A stretch of 64,000 nucleotides of DNA from an uncultured Oscillospiraceae bacterium (GTDB taxonomy: Bacteria; Bacillota; Clostridia; Oscillospirales; Oscillospiraceae). The stretch lies in NCBI GenBank assembly GCA_910588625.1, contig CAJUQN010000006.1:7690-71689 (forward strand), in the 5' to 3' direction. The notes under the pieces were generated by a model. That model was given only the letters and a program-made list of their open reading frames with translations, was not told the DNA's origin and searched no databases. Of the stretch, positions 34,966-43,367 are shown one piece after another. A program made the position numbers and the translations under genes. Position 1 is the first letter of the stretch, and each line of letters starts with the position of its first letter.

Positions 34966-35634
34966 CTATTTCATGTTTGGCTGAAAATAGGGAGAGTCCT
35001 CCGGCTTGAGCCGGGGCGCGCCGGAGGGGAAGAACTCCAGGAAGTCCATCCTGCGCTCCTGGAACCATCTCTCACAGTCCACCTCGGCGGCCACGCCCAT
35101 GCCGTTGGGGCAGAGCAGGAACGCCTCCACGGGCTGGTCCGACACCAGCGCCGCCTGGAACAGCAGGGAGAACACCTCACCGTGGGCCACCACAGCCACC
35201 TTTTTATACCCGTTGCGTCGGACCTCCGCCACCACATGGGTCATCCCGGCCAGGGCCCGCAGCTGGGTCTCCATCAGCGTTTCCCCGCCAGGGAAGCCAA
35301 GGTCAGGGGCCTGTTCCAGCCATTTTTGACCGGCGGTCCCCTCCATGATCTCTGAGGCCGGGCGGTTTTCCAGCTCTCCAAAGCGGTATTCCCAGAAGTT
35401 CTCCACCAGCTCCGGCTCCATGCCGGGGTAGAGGATGGCGGCAGTCTCCCGGCAGCGGATGGCGGGGCTGGCGTAGAGATGGTCCACCTCCGGGTAAGGA
35501 TAGAGCCGCTTCAGCTCATGCAGCTCCCGGCGTCCCTGTTCAGATACCAGCGCGTCGGTGGAGCCGCACAGCAGGCCCTTCTCATTGCTGGTGGTCAGGC
35601 CGTGGCGGACAAAATATACCGTGAATTTGCTCAT
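34966..35634 (-). CDS. Histidine phosphatase family protein
   Basis: 222 residues. The catalytic RHG motif is in YFVRHGLTTSNEKG, followed by LYASPAIRCRETA, the FGELENRP segment, and the second His in VAVVAHGEVFSLL. This is a phosphoglycerate-mutase-like phosphatase, substrate unknown. It starts 10 bp after the aldo/keto reductase stop on the same strand, so the two form an operon. Confidence 0.93.
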   Translation of the reverse strand: MSKFTVYFVRHGLTTSNEKGLLCGSTDALVSEQGRRELHELKRLYPYPEVDHLYASPAIRCRETAAILYPGMEPELVENFWEYRFGELENRPASEIMEGTAGQKWLEQAPDLGFPGGETLMETQLRALAGMTHVVAEVRRNGYKKVAVVAHGEVFSLLFQAALVSDQPVEAFLLCPNGMGVAAEVDCERWFQERRMDFLEFFPSGAPRLKPEDSPYFQPNMK

Positions 35635-35643
35635 ATGATTCTG

Positions 35644-36747
35644 TCATCCTTTTTGTATCTCAAAATATCTGCTGATCTCCTTCATCCTGCCGCTCTGGGC
35701 CACATGGAAGGGGCACCGCCCGTCGCAGTGGCCGCAGCCGGTACAATCGGACGCCTTCTTGTCCAGCTTGGCATAGTGGTCCGCCGCCATGGCGTCCCCG
35801 GCCAGGGCCAGGTCGTAATACTTGTTGATGAGGCCCACGTTCAGCCCAGCCGGGCAGGGCTGGCAGTGGTTGCAGTACACGCAGGCTCCCGCCGCGTCCC
35901 GGGGGGTGAAGGTGCCCAACACCGAGTAGTTCCGCTCCTCCGGAGCGGCATCCAGGAAGCCCAGCAGTTCCACCATATCCTGCTTCCCCCGGATGCCGGG
36001 CAGGACGGACAGCACCCCCGGCTTGTCCAGGGCGTACTGGATGCACTGATATTTGGTGAGGGCCTGCCCAAAGGGTGACGCTTTGGCGTCCAGCAGCTGG
36101 CCGCCGGAGAAGGGCTTCATCACCGTGATGCCGATCCCCGCCGCCTCGCACCGGCGGTACAGCTCCATCCGCTCCCCGGCGGTGCCGTTGGCGAACTCCC
36201 CGTGATGGTAGTCGTAGCCGGGGTTGATAGAGAACATCAGCAGCTCCACCAGCCCGGCATCCAGCACCTGGTTGGCCAGGGCGGGGGTATGGGACGACAG
36301 GCCGATGTGCCGCACCACCCCCTGCTTTTTCATGTCCAGCAGAAAGTCCAGGATGCCGCCGTCCCGGTAGGCCCGCCAGTCCTTCTCCTCGTCCAGACAG
36401 TGGATCATGCCGTAGTCGATGTAGTCAGTCTTGAGCTGGGTGAGCTGCCAGTCCACCGAGCGTTTCACCGTGTCCAGATCGGTGGACCAGCCGTACTCCC
36501 CAGTCTCATAGTTGGCGCCGAAATGCACCTGGTAGCGGATATTTTTCCGCACCGAGGCGAAGGCCGCGCCGTAGTAGGCGAAGGTGCCCGCCTTTGCGGT
36601 GGCCAGGTCGGCGTGGTTCACCCCGTTCTCATAGGCGAAGGTCAGGGCGTCCACCGCCTCCCTCTCGCTGGCGTCGCAGATGTAGCTGGTGCCCAAGCCG
36701 ATGACGCCAATCCGGTCGCCGGTGGTCCGGTTGATCCGGTATTCCAT
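35644..36747 (-). CDS. Aldo/keto reductase with C-terminal 4Fe-4S clusters
   Basis: About 367 residues from ATG 36747 (GGAGGAAATTTTC). The AKR barrel shows GLGTSYICDASEREAVDAL, the DYGMIHCLDEEKDW segment, HIGLSSHTPA and PFSGGQLL. The C-terminus carries two ferredoxin-like Cys sets (CVYCNHCQPCPAG and CTGCGHCDGRCPF). Proteins of this class couple carbonyl reduction to Fe-S electron transfer. It is cargo between relaxase and mobC, with no obvious link to transfer. Confidence 0.93.
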   Translation of the reverse strand: MEYRINRTTGDRIGVIGLGTSYICDASEREAVDALTFAYENGVNHADLATAKAGTFAYYGAAFASVRKNIRYQVHFGANYETGEYGWSTDLDTVKRSVDWQLTQLKTDYIDYGMIHCLDEEKDWRAYRDGGILDFLLDMKKQGVVRHIGLSSHTPALANQVLDAGLVELLMFSINPGYDYHHGEFANGTAGERMELYRRCEAAGIGITVMKPFSGGQLLDAKASPFGQALTKYQCIQYALDKPGVLSVLPGIRGKQDMVELLGFLDAAPEERNYSVLGTFTPRDAAGACVYCNHCQPCPAGLNVGLINKYYDLALAGDAMAADHYAKLDKKASDCTGCGHCDGRCPFHVAQSGRMKEISRYFEIQKG

Positions 36748-36862
36748 GAAAATTTCCTCCATAATTCGTATGATATGCTCATTTTACAACAAGCGGGGCG
36801 GAAAAGCAAACGCCTAAAATGAATAGGTCGCCATAGCTGAAAGGCGTGGTATACTGGGATGG

Positions 36863-37531
36863 TCACGCCCACTGAACATTTTCCTTGCCCGCACCCACCT
36901 CAAAGTGGTATTTGGCAATGCCCAGGTCCATTTTCACATAGAAGGCGTGGCCCAGCTGGGCGGACACCCTGCCGTCCCCCTCCAGGGTGAACAGGAACTT
37001 CTGCTGGTTCACCGCCGTGGGTGCCAGCAGGACCGCCTCCATTCCGGCCCGGAACCAGTCGGGCATGGGCCCCTCGGCCCTGGCCAGCTCCTCCAAGGGC
37101 TTGGACTTGTGGGGGACGCCCTGTGTGGCGCCGTGGCCCAGGGCGATGACGGCGGCCAGCTTCTCCCCGTCGTCCAGGGTGTAGGCCGATTTCACCTTGG
37201 TGAAGGTCAGCGCCACCCAGCAGGTGTTCAGCCCCATCATCTGGGCCTTCAGCACCAGCCGCTCCCCCCAGTAGCCGCACTTCTCCTGGAGGTCCGGCCC
37301 GGCCTTGCCCACCAGCGCGAAATAGTTTTGCACCCCGCTGAACTTGCCGTACCGGGCCATGGTGCCCTCAAAGGCTTTGGGCTCGTTGGTGACCAGCTGG
37401 ATGTGCAGGCCGCTCTCCCGGTTGCAGGCGTCCACCTCCGCCCGGAGCGTCGCCAGCTCCTCCGGCTTCAGGGGCTTGTTCAAATACTGCCGGACGCTGT
37501 GCCGCGCCCGGATGGCTTCCAATTCTGTCAT
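36863..37531 (-). CDS. Nitroreductase-family protein
   Basis: 222 residues from ATG 37531 (GAGGAACCCCTGC). The FMN-binding entry ELEAIRARHSVRQYLNKPL is clear, followed by GYWGERLVLKAQMMGLNTCW and ALGHGATQGVPHKSK. The C-terminus APTAVNQQKFLFTL fits the Nitroreductase/TM1586 group. It probably reduces quinones or nitro compounds with NAD(P)H. Another single cargo gene in the relaxase-mobC gap. Confidence 0.92.
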   Translation of the reverse strand: MTELEAIRARHSVRQYLNKPLKPEELATLRAEVDACNRESGLHIQLVTNEPKAFEGTMARYGKFSGVQNYFALVGKAGPDLQEKCGYWGERLVLKAQMMGLNTCWVALTFTKVKSAYTLDDGEKLAAVIALGHGATQGVPHKSKPLEELARAEGPMPDWFRAGMEAVLLAPTAVNQQKFLFTLEGDGRVSAQLGHAFYVKMDLGIAKYHFEVGAGKENVQWA

Positions 37532-37601
37532 GCAGGGGTTCCTCCAATCGTTAATTGCCGCTATTATACCACACTGCCGCCTCAAAGGGAATCGAAGCAC
37601 C

Positions 37602-37910
37602 CTATTTTTTCGCAATCTGGTACATCAGCTCATAGACCTGATCCAGCAGGAACAGCCCCCGCTTGGCGTCCTCCGCCCTGGCGATCCCGGCGTTGACGCT
37701 GCGGGCAATTTGGTTTATATTGTTCCCAATGTGGTGGATCTCCGTCCGAAGCTCCTTGATCTCCTGGGCGGGCCGGGCCTTGATCGCCGTGCCCAGGAGC
37801 AGGCGGCGCAGATAGGCCGTCCTGGTCAGCCCGCAGGCCCGTGCGCTGCTTTCCAGCAGCTCCTTTTCTTCCTTGGACAGCCGCAGGCAAATCTCGTATT
37901 TTTTCTCCAT
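37602..37910 (-). CDS. mobC: Relaxosome accessory protein MobC
   Basis: 102 residues from ATG 37910 (GGAGGTGACG). The N-terminal ribbon-helix-helix reads KKYEICLRLSKEEKELLES and is followed by GLTRTAYLRRLLLG. The C-terminal HHIGNNINQIARSVNAG is the MobC signature. It binds oriT and helps the relaxase nick. The palindrome cluster lies immediately upstream. Confidence 0.95.
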   Translation of the reverse strand: MEKKYEICLRLSKEEKELLESSARACGLTRTAYLRRLLLGTAIKARPAQEIKELRTEIHHIGNNINQIARSVNAGIARAEDAKRGLFLLDQVYELMYQIAKK

Positions 37911-37981
37911 CGTCACCTCCTCGGTGTGTGCCGCGAAACTCTCCGCCCGCAGGCGGCATATGGGGACAGGGGATCATCCCT

Positions 37982-38175
37982 GCAAGCGCGCAAAGATATC
38001 TTTGCGCTATGCTTGCGGCGGGGTCGCCGCCAGCGGCGGCGACCCCCTCGGGCGGGCGGAGCCCGCCCTTCGTCAGAAGAAATTTCGCTCTGCGTAGTCC
38101 CCGCTGTTTAGCGAGGACTACGCCCGCTTCATTTCTTCTTCCTCTCCCCACCGCAACCGCTTCGCTGGGTTGCGG
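37982..38175. other. Candidate oriT: cluster of five stem-loops
   Basis: Between mobC and the first leading-region gene lie a 20-bp perfect palindrome GCGCAAAGATATCTTTGCGC (37988-38007) flanked by GCAAGC/GCTTGC, GGGTCGCCGCC/GGCGGCGACCC (38021-38045), GGGCGGGC/GCCCGCCC (38050-38068), a bipartite repeat AGAAGAAAT-n8-GCGTAGTCC/GGACTACGC-n7-ATTTCTTCT (38075-38139) and CCGCAACC/GGTTGCGG (38151-38175). The bipartite repeat next to mobC is the most oriT-like; its loop would hold the nick region. Confidence 0.72.
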
Positions 38176-38195
38176 CGGGGGCCCCGTGTAAACGA

Positions 38196-38588
38196 TCACC
38201 TCTCTTGCCTGTCATGGGGCTGCCGCTTCAGGTCGTAGTGCTCCACGGGCACATCCCGCAGATCCAGGCTGTGTTTGTCAGACACATAACAGGAATATCG
38301 GGCATAATCATAGCCCTCGCAGTTCACCAAGATCCCGTCATGGTGCCTCTCGGTGGTCACCAGCAGGCAGCGGGTCACACCGTTATCATAGCTGGTGCTG
38401 TCCTTATAGGGGGCGAGGAATGGCATATCCCGCAGCAGATTAGCGGAAAAGTGCTGGAAGTGCTGGGCAGACAGATGGATGACCCTGACCACTTCCACAT
38501 GGATGGTCTGCGCGGGCTTTTCCTCCATCAGCTCCTGGGCGTGGCTGGCCTTGAAGAAGAAACAGCCTTTGATCTCAGATCGGGGCAA
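38196..38588 (-). CDS. DUF6329-like ICE protein
   Basis: 130 residues from TTG 38588 (GGAGATGATCG). FFFKASHAQELMEEKPAQTI, RCLLVTTERHHDGILVNCEG and YDYARYSCYVSD resemble the DUF6329 family that recurs in clostridial conjugative elements; the identification is from memory. First gene after the putative oriT. Function unknown. Confidence 0.72.
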   Translation of the reverse strand: MPRSEIKGCFFFKASHAQELMEEKPAQTIHVEVVRVIHLSAQHFQHFSANLLRDMPFLAPYKDSTSYDNGVTRCLLVTTERHHDGILVNCEGYDYARYSCYVSDKHSLDLRDVPVEHYDLKRQPHDRQER

Positions 38589-38683
38589 ACGATCATCTCC
38601 CTTCCGGTGTCAGCACAGACACCGTGATAGAACAAATTCGGCTCAAAAAGGAGGCCAAGGGGTTTCCCGTAACCCCTTGGCCT

Positions 38684-40384
38684 CTACCGCTCCCGCGATT
38701 TTCTGCGCGGCGGTTTCTGCTTTTGCACAGCATCCAACCCTTGCTCCAGATATTCATCCAGTTCTTGGCGCAGCTCGTCGAACAGCTTCCTGGGAGCCAT
38801 ATCGCTCTGCGCTACCGCGGTTCCGGCAGCGAACAGCGCCATATGTACGATGCCTTCCTCTCCCTCCCGCAGGATGCGCTGGACGGTCTCTCTGATCCAC
38901 GACTGGCGTTGTGCCTCGTCCCACTGGAACGGATGACACAGATCCAGGAACTCATAATACCGGGCGGCGATCCGGCCCGGCGTAGCGGAGGGGAACCAGG
39001 GGTTGTCCCACTCCGCAAAAGGAATGGTAGACAATATATGACGGCCGCCGTCCCCTTGCTCCCACACCCGCACCCGGTCAAAGCCCATCTCCCGGGAGAC
39101 ACGGGCGAGGATCTCCATGACCGCGGGATCGTCCCGGAGCCGCTCTGACCGGGTAAAGTCGGTGACAAGGTAGTTTTCTCCCTGACGCACATGGAGGATG
39201 TCGGCGGCGCTCGTACCATCGGCGCTCTCTAGCCCCAGCGTCAGGCGGGCAGGGGGCTGACCGTCCGGGCCGGGCTCCGCCGCCTCGCTGTTGTAGTCCT
39301 GGCCCCGCAGCTCCTCAAACCGGGCCCGGGCCGCTTCAAAGGAATCAAAATGTTCCAGCTCACTGGGCTCCGGGGCGTTGTCCGCCCAGGTTTTCAGGTC
39401 GGCGATGATGTAAAACCGCCAGCCGGGAGCGGCATCGTGGGCTGGTTCTTGAACAGATCCAGCCTGCTCCGGTGCGGGCCGCTCCCCGGACAGGGGCCGG
39501 AGGCAGTCCAGATGCTTGGCGGCGTAGATAGCGTTGCTGGTGAGCTGCCTCTGCCAAGCGCCCACACTGGGCGCCCATTTAAAGCCGCTGTGCCGCATGG
39601 CCGAACAGGTGTCCCGGTCCGGCTTCTCGTGGAAGAACACCTGGAGCCGGTTGATTTCCCGGTCCATCTTCACCTCGCCACCCTCAAAAACCCAGCCCTC
39701 ATAGTCTATATTCGCTTTCGCAGACAGCTCCTCGATCCGTTTTTTTGTCTGACGGATGTTGGCGTTATTGTTGTTTAGGAGAAAGCTGTCATAGGGGCTG
39801 GGATACTTCTGCCAGCTCCGGGCTATGCGGGCATTCAGCCTCTCGATCTCCACAGCGGACAATTGCGGACAGCCCTCCAGCGTCCCGTGCTTACGATAGT
39901 AGGCGTTCACCGCCTTCATTTTCTCCTGAAAAGCCTCCAGGCCGGCCAGCTTGACCTTCAGCTTGTCCACAGCGGCGGGATCGTCCGCACTGATCCCGCC
40001 CCTGCCGGTGCCCCGGATCTTGTCCAGCAGGCCCCGGATCTGCTGGTATTCCTCCATGGCGGCGGCGTCCGCCTGGTTCTGCTTCTGCTTTTTTCGGACG
40101 GGGAAATTGCTCCCCCCGGCCACCAGGATGGAGGGCACCCGGGCGGCGATCTCATTGCGGCGGTTAATATTGTCCGCCAGTTTCCGGGCGAAGGTGTCCA
40201 GCAGATGGTCGATCTTGTCATGATGTATGGGGTCCACCCGCTGCTTTTGCCGCTCCGCCAGGGCGGCGGCCTCGTCCACCTCGGCCCGGTAGGACTGGGT
40301 CGCACGGCCCGGCACATACTCAAAATAGCTGTTCATCTCGTTGGCCCGCCGGGCCAGCTCCTCATTGATGGGATAATATTTCAC
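38684..40384 (-). CDS. Large conserved ICE protein of unknown function
   Basis: About 567 residues from GTG 40384 (GGAGG 6 bases upstream). KYYPINEELARRANEMNSYF, VDPIHHDKIDHLLDTFARKL and AGGSNFPVRKKQKQN form a conserved N-terminal block, followed by a helical region. The C-terminal third contains LTLGLESADGTSAADILHVR, which resembles polyvalent-protein or YodL-type ICE domains. Proteins like it are found between mobC and ssb in these elements. No enzyme motif is visible. Confidence 0.75.
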   Translation of the reverse strand: MKYYPINEELARRANEMNSYFEYVPGRATQSYRAEVDEAAALAERQKQRVDPIHHDKIDHLLDTFARKLADNINRRNEIAARVPSILVAGGSNFPVRKKQKQNQADAAAMEEYQQIRGLLDKIRGTGRGGISADDPAAVDKLKVKLAGLEAFQEKMKAVNAYYRKHGTLEGCPQLSAVEIERLNARIARSWQKYPSPYDSFLLNNNNANIRQTKKRIEELSAKANIDYEGWVFEGGEVKMDREINRLQVFFHEKPDRDTCSAMRHSGFKWAPSVGAWQRQLTSNAIYAAKHLDCLRPLSGERPAPEQAGSVQEPAHDAAPGWRFYIIADLKTWADNAPEPSELEHFDSFEAARARFEELRGQDYNSEAAEPGPDGQPPARLTLGLESADGTSAADILHVRQGENYLVTDFTRSERLRDDPAVMEILARVSREMGFDRVRVWEQGDGGRHILSTIPFAEWDNPWFPSATPGRIAARYYEFLDLCHPFQWDEAQRQSWIRETVQRILREGEEGIVHMALFAAGTAVAQSDMAPRKLFDELRQELDEYLEQGLDAVQKQKPPRRKSRER

Positions 40385-40397
40385 GCACAACCTCCAT

Positions 40398-40628
40398 TCA
40401 TTTCGCGGCCTCCCGGACGCACCTGACGGCCTCCTCCACATACCCAATCGCGTCATGGAGAGCGTCGCACACAGCGTCGGCCTGTTCGTATTTTTTGCCC
40501 TGCTGGAGTGGGCCAGGAATGCTGTCGCGGCAGTCTTTCTCCGCGTTTTCAACGCTGTCCAACTCGTCCAGGATCTCCGTCAGCTTCTCGTCGATGGATC
40601 GAAGCGTTTTCCTTCTAAAATCGTTCAT
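40398..40628 (-). CDS. Small helical ICE protein
   Basis: 76 residues, acidic and almost fully helical: LRSIDEKLTEILDELDSVEN and YVEEAVRCVREAAK. It sits 14 bp upstream of the large ICE gene in the same operon. Unknown function. Confidence 0.7.
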   Translation of the reverse strand: MNDFRRKTLRSIDEKLTEILDELDSVENAEKDCRDSIPGPLQQGKKYEQADAVCDALHDAIGYVEEAVRCVREAAK

Positions 40629-40658
40629 AATGGCCCTTTCCTTTCCTGTATCAGTGCC

Positions 40659-41051
40659 CTACCGTTCCAGGGCGCTCCTGTTTTTTGCCCGCTCCCTGTG
40701 AGCGGGCGGCGTCAGGAGCTCCACGGGCGGGGCGTCGGAGCGCAGCAGCCCCAGCAGGCTATGCCGCGCCCCGACGCTGGTCGCCGTGATCTCCTTGACG
40801 CACTGACGCAGCCAGGGGAGCTGCTCCGCCATGCTCTGGGTCAGGACGGCCACATCCAGGGCGGTCATCTTCTCCTTGGAGACGTACACGGAATACTGTC
40901 CCCGCTCAAAACCGTGGGCGGCCATGAACCGCTGGATGTCCTTGTAGGCCCGCTTGAAAAACTGCGGGTCCTGGGCCCCCTCCTTGTGGGGATAGTGCTG
41001 TCTCAGCGCCTCCAAGCTCAGATCGAAGGTGATCTGCTTCCTGCTACCCAT
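40659..41051 (-). CDS. VapD-like protein
   Basis: 130 residues from ATG 41051. ITFDLSLEALRQHYPHK, FKRAYKDIQRFMAAHGFER and QYSVYVSKEKMTALD match the VapD/Cas2-like ferredoxin fold (F-D-L near the N-terminus, H-G-F and S-V-Y). VapD proteins are ribonucleases found in toxin-antitoxin loci and on plasmids. The upstream gene overlaps its start by eight bases, as in a toxin-partner pair. A basic tail (HRERAKNRSALER) is extra. Confidence 0.78.
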   Translation of the reverse strand: MGSRKQITFDLSLEALRQHYPHKEGAQDPQFFKRAYKDIQRFMAAHGFERGQYSVYVSKEKMTALDVAVLTQSMAEQLPWLRQCVKEITATSVGARHSLLGLLRSDAPPVELLTPPAHRERAKNRSALER

Positions 41052-41346
41052 GCCGCACAGCATCCCTGGCCTGGGCAAGCACATCCTCCTCGCCGTCCCC
41101 GTCCTGCCAGACGCAGGCGGCAACGCACTCCATGAACCACTCGGAGCGCAGCAGGGCCAGGATGATATCCCACATACAGGCGAAGTCATCGCCATGGCCC
41201 TTGTCCTGGAAGGACAGGGTGTCGCCATCAACGATGCAGGGGAGATCGTGGGCGGCGAACAGGCCCTTCACCGTCTGATGCACATCCTCCAGCCTGCGTC
41301 CCCGCCGCGTGACGGCGGCCTCGTCAAAGGAAAACGTTACTTTCAT
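41044..41346 (-). CDS. Putative partner (antitoxin-like) of the VapD-like protein
   Basis: 100 residues from ATG 41346 behind AGGAGGTG. It begins KVTFSFDEAAVTRRGRRLED and has FAAHDLPCIVDGDTLSF, then an acidic helical end. No domain recognised. Its stop lies inside the start of the VapD-like gene, so the two are coupled. I infer an antitoxin or complex partner from position only. Confidence 0.6.
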   Translation of the reverse strand: MKVTFSFDEAAVTRRGRRLEDVHQTVKGLFAAHDLPCIVDGDTLSFQDKGHGDDFACMWDIILALLRSEWFMECVAACVWQDGDGEEDVLAQARDAVRHG

Positions 41347-41424
41347 ATCGCGCACCTCCTCGAATTTGGTAGCCCACATCATACCGCACCCCTTCCGCAA
41401 TATCCAGAACAATCGCCACACAGC

Positions 41425-42153
41425 TCACGCTGCCTGGCTCAGCTCGGTCTCGATCCGCTCCACGGCCCGGCGGGCGTACTCGTCGCTCATCTCGATGCCG
41501 GTGGCGGTGTAGCCCTCCAGCACGGCGGCCAGCACAGTGGTGCCGGACCCGGCAAAGGGGTCCAGGACGCGGCCCCCCGGCTCGGTGATCCGCACGATGT
41601 CCCGCATGAGCTGGAGGGGCTTCTCGGTGAGGTGGATGCGGTGCTGGGGATTCCCGTACTTGAACACGCCGGGCAGGCAGGGGACGGGGCGGTCGATGGG
41701 CATATCGCCGTTGGAGCCCCACACGATGTACTCCGCCTGCTGGCGGAACCGGCCCTTCTGGGGGCGGGAGTTGCCCTTGTCCCACACAGCGGTGCCCCGC
41801 CAGATCCAGCCCGCCCACTGGAGGGCGTCGGAGGCGGCGGGGAGCTGCCGCCAGTCGATGAACATACACACGGGGGCGCCGGGCTTGCAGGCGCGGCGGG
41901 CGTCGGCCAGCCACGCCGCCGCCCAGCGGGTCCAGGACCGCTGGTCCTTGGCGTCGCCGTCGAAGTCGGGGAGGGCGGCGGCGCCCATGCTGGAATACTT
42001 TTTGGCGGTGGACTTGTTTTTCTCCGCCTGGGTGCGGCCCCCGGAGGCGTAGGGCGGGTCGGTGATGACGGCGTCGAAGGAGCCGGGGGCAAAGCCCGGC
42101 AGCAGCTTCAGGGAGTCGCCGTGGATGATATCCCAGCGGGGATCAACGTTCAT
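41425..42153 (-). CDS. DNA adenine/cytosine-N4 methyltransferase (beta class)
   Basis: 242 residues from ATG 42153. The catalytic DPPYA (motif IV) at about residue 31 precedes the AdoMet site DPFAGSGTTVLAAV (motif I) near 205, the beta-class order. GDSLKLLPGF is motif X-like, and EKPLQLMRDIV links to motif I. No restriction enzyme gene adjoins it. On ICEs such orphan methylases can protect incoming DNA from host restriction. Its start overlaps the 3' end of the gene upstream. Confidence 0.93.
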   Translation of the reverse strand: MNVDPRWDIIHGDSLKLLPGFAPGSFDAVITDPPYASGGRTQAEKNKSTAKKYSSMGAAALPDFDGDAKDQRSWTRWAAAWLADARRACKPGAPVCMFIDWRQLPAASDALQWAGWIWRGTAVWDKGNSRPQKGRFRQQAEYIVWGSNGDMPIDRPVPCLPGVFKYGNPQHRIHLTEKPLQLMRDIVRITEPGGRVLDPFAGSGTTVLAAVLEGYTATGIEMSDEYARRAVERIETELSQAA

Positions 42154-42739
42154 AGGCGTCAGTTCCTTTCTTTTTTTGAGATTTTTGGGGGCTTGTGTGG
42201 TCGGAGAGCTCCGTATCCACATATTCGCTGATGATATGGAGGGCTTTATAGTAGTCCCCACAGGCGGTGACGCGCTCCACCATCTCCTCGCTCTGCTCAG
42301 CCATGCCAGCCCGCCGCAGCAGCTTGGCGGCGTGGCCCATAATAGAGAAGATGTTGCCGTCGTGGCCCAGCAGTTCCATGGAGGGCTTGGCGGGGGAAAG
42401 GGGCTTCTCCTGGATAAAACCGTCCAGCTTGTTGGACACATAATCTGAAAGCCAGGTGCCGCCGAACTGCCCATGGGTCTGGATGCGCCACACAGCCAGC
42501 CTTCCCGCGTCCAGTTTCACCCCCTCGAAGGGGAACAGCAGGCAGGCCAGCTCCCCGTTCTGGAAGAGAGACACGTTCTCGGCTTTGAAGGCGCTGCCGC
42601 CCAACAGGATACCGGCCTCAGTGAACAGCTCATTGATGCCGTCCACCCACTCCTGGGGGTCGCCGCCGCAGCCCTGGAAGATAATGCCCTCCTGGCCGCC
42701 CATGCGGCGCAGGTCGTCTGTCGTGATTTGTTTTACCAT
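42143..42739 (-). CDS. Conserved ICE protein of unknown function
   Basis: 198 residues from ATG 42739 (AGGAGAGGTGAAT). TTDDLRRMGGQEGIIFQGCG, PQEWVDGINELFTEAGILL and GTWLSDYVSNKLDG are notable; a helical second half ends in a Lys-rich tail. Similar proteins occur beside methyltransferase genes in Faecalibacterium/Flavonifractor-type ICEs. No motif suggests an activity. Confidence 0.7.
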   Translation of the reverse strand: MVKQITTDDLRRMGGQEGIIFQGCGGDPQEWVDGINELFTEAGILLGGSAFKAENVSLFQNGELACLLFPFEGVKLDAGRLAVWRIQTHGQFGGTWLSDYVSNKLDGFIQEKPLSPAKPSMELLGHDGNIFSIMGHAAKLLRRAGMAEQSEEMVERVTACGDYYKALHIISEYVDTELSDHTSPQKSQKKKGTDAYER

Positions 42740-42741
42740 AT

Positions 42742-43107
42742 TCACCTCTCCTGGCCCCGCTTGAGGTGGGGCGGCGTGTGTTTGGCGGACAATTCAGAGG
42801 TTTTCAACGGGATAGATTTTCCACGCTGCTGGAGGTGCCAAATCATGTTCCCGATCTGTTCGCCATGGGTCGTATCCTGCTCCTCCAGCCAGAAACCGCG
42901 AACCTTTTCCAGCGGATCATCAAATTGAAGCAGGGCGGTGGCATCCTCCTCGGAGCAGGCAGCGGCCAGTTCGTCCCGGAGCTGCTGGGCGGCGGTGATC
43001 TCCGGAGCCAGCGCGATCAACTCGTCGGCAGGCTTGCCCTGGAGCTGGGCCACATACTCCCGATAGTTCTGGTCCAACCGCATTTGCAGCATATCGTTCT
43101 GATCCAT
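42742..43107 (-). CDS. DUF3848-like ICE protein
   Basis: 121 residues from ATG 43107 (GGAGGAAAGGTG). MLQMRLDQNYREYVAQL and ITAAQQLRDELAAACSEED are helical and resemble DUF3848-type proteins of conjugative elements. Its start overlaps the stop of the truncated gene upstream (GTGATG), which shows that the two were made as one operon before the break. Confidence 0.65.
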   Translation of the reverse strand: MDQNDMLQMRLDQNYREYVAQLQGKPADELIALAPEITAAQQLRDELAAACSEEDATALLQFDDPLEKVRGFWLEEQDTTHGEQIGNMIWHLQQRGKSIPLKTSELSAKHTPPHLKRGQER

Positions 43108-43355
43108 CACCTTTCCTCCCTTCTTTTCCTGGATACCGAACGCCCGGGAGATTTGCGAATGGGGGCAGGGTGCTCTCGCTCCTGACCCCGCTCCCGAAAC
43201 ACATCCAGGTAATCGCCCGCCGCCTGCCGCAGTGCCTGGTAGTCGGCGGCGGTTGGATGAAAGGCGTACCATTTCGTTTCTCCGTGGTAATCCCAGATAT
43301 AGGGTGATGCCCCCTTGGAAAAGTTGGGATCGTCGGGGACCTGCTTCGCATCGAT
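43107..43355 (-). pseudogene. C-terminal half of an ICE gene, 5' half missing (break near 43355)
   Basis: The readable native part runs LNDVIDAKQVPDDPNF, then PYIWDYHGETKWYAFHPTAA and YQALRQAAGDYLDVFRERG, ending SRKRREER. I recall a single family in which a segment like the one at 51757 (N-terminal LGDLGGSLRVRAEFVTTGY) leads into a segment like this (NDV...PNF...P-W...G...WYA.HPT). Upstream, the frame enters the antisense of a Cna-B gene, so the coding continuity is spurious. The missing half appears to be at 51757-51962 on the opposite strand. Confidence 0.75.
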
Positions 43356-43367
43356 CACATCGTTGAG

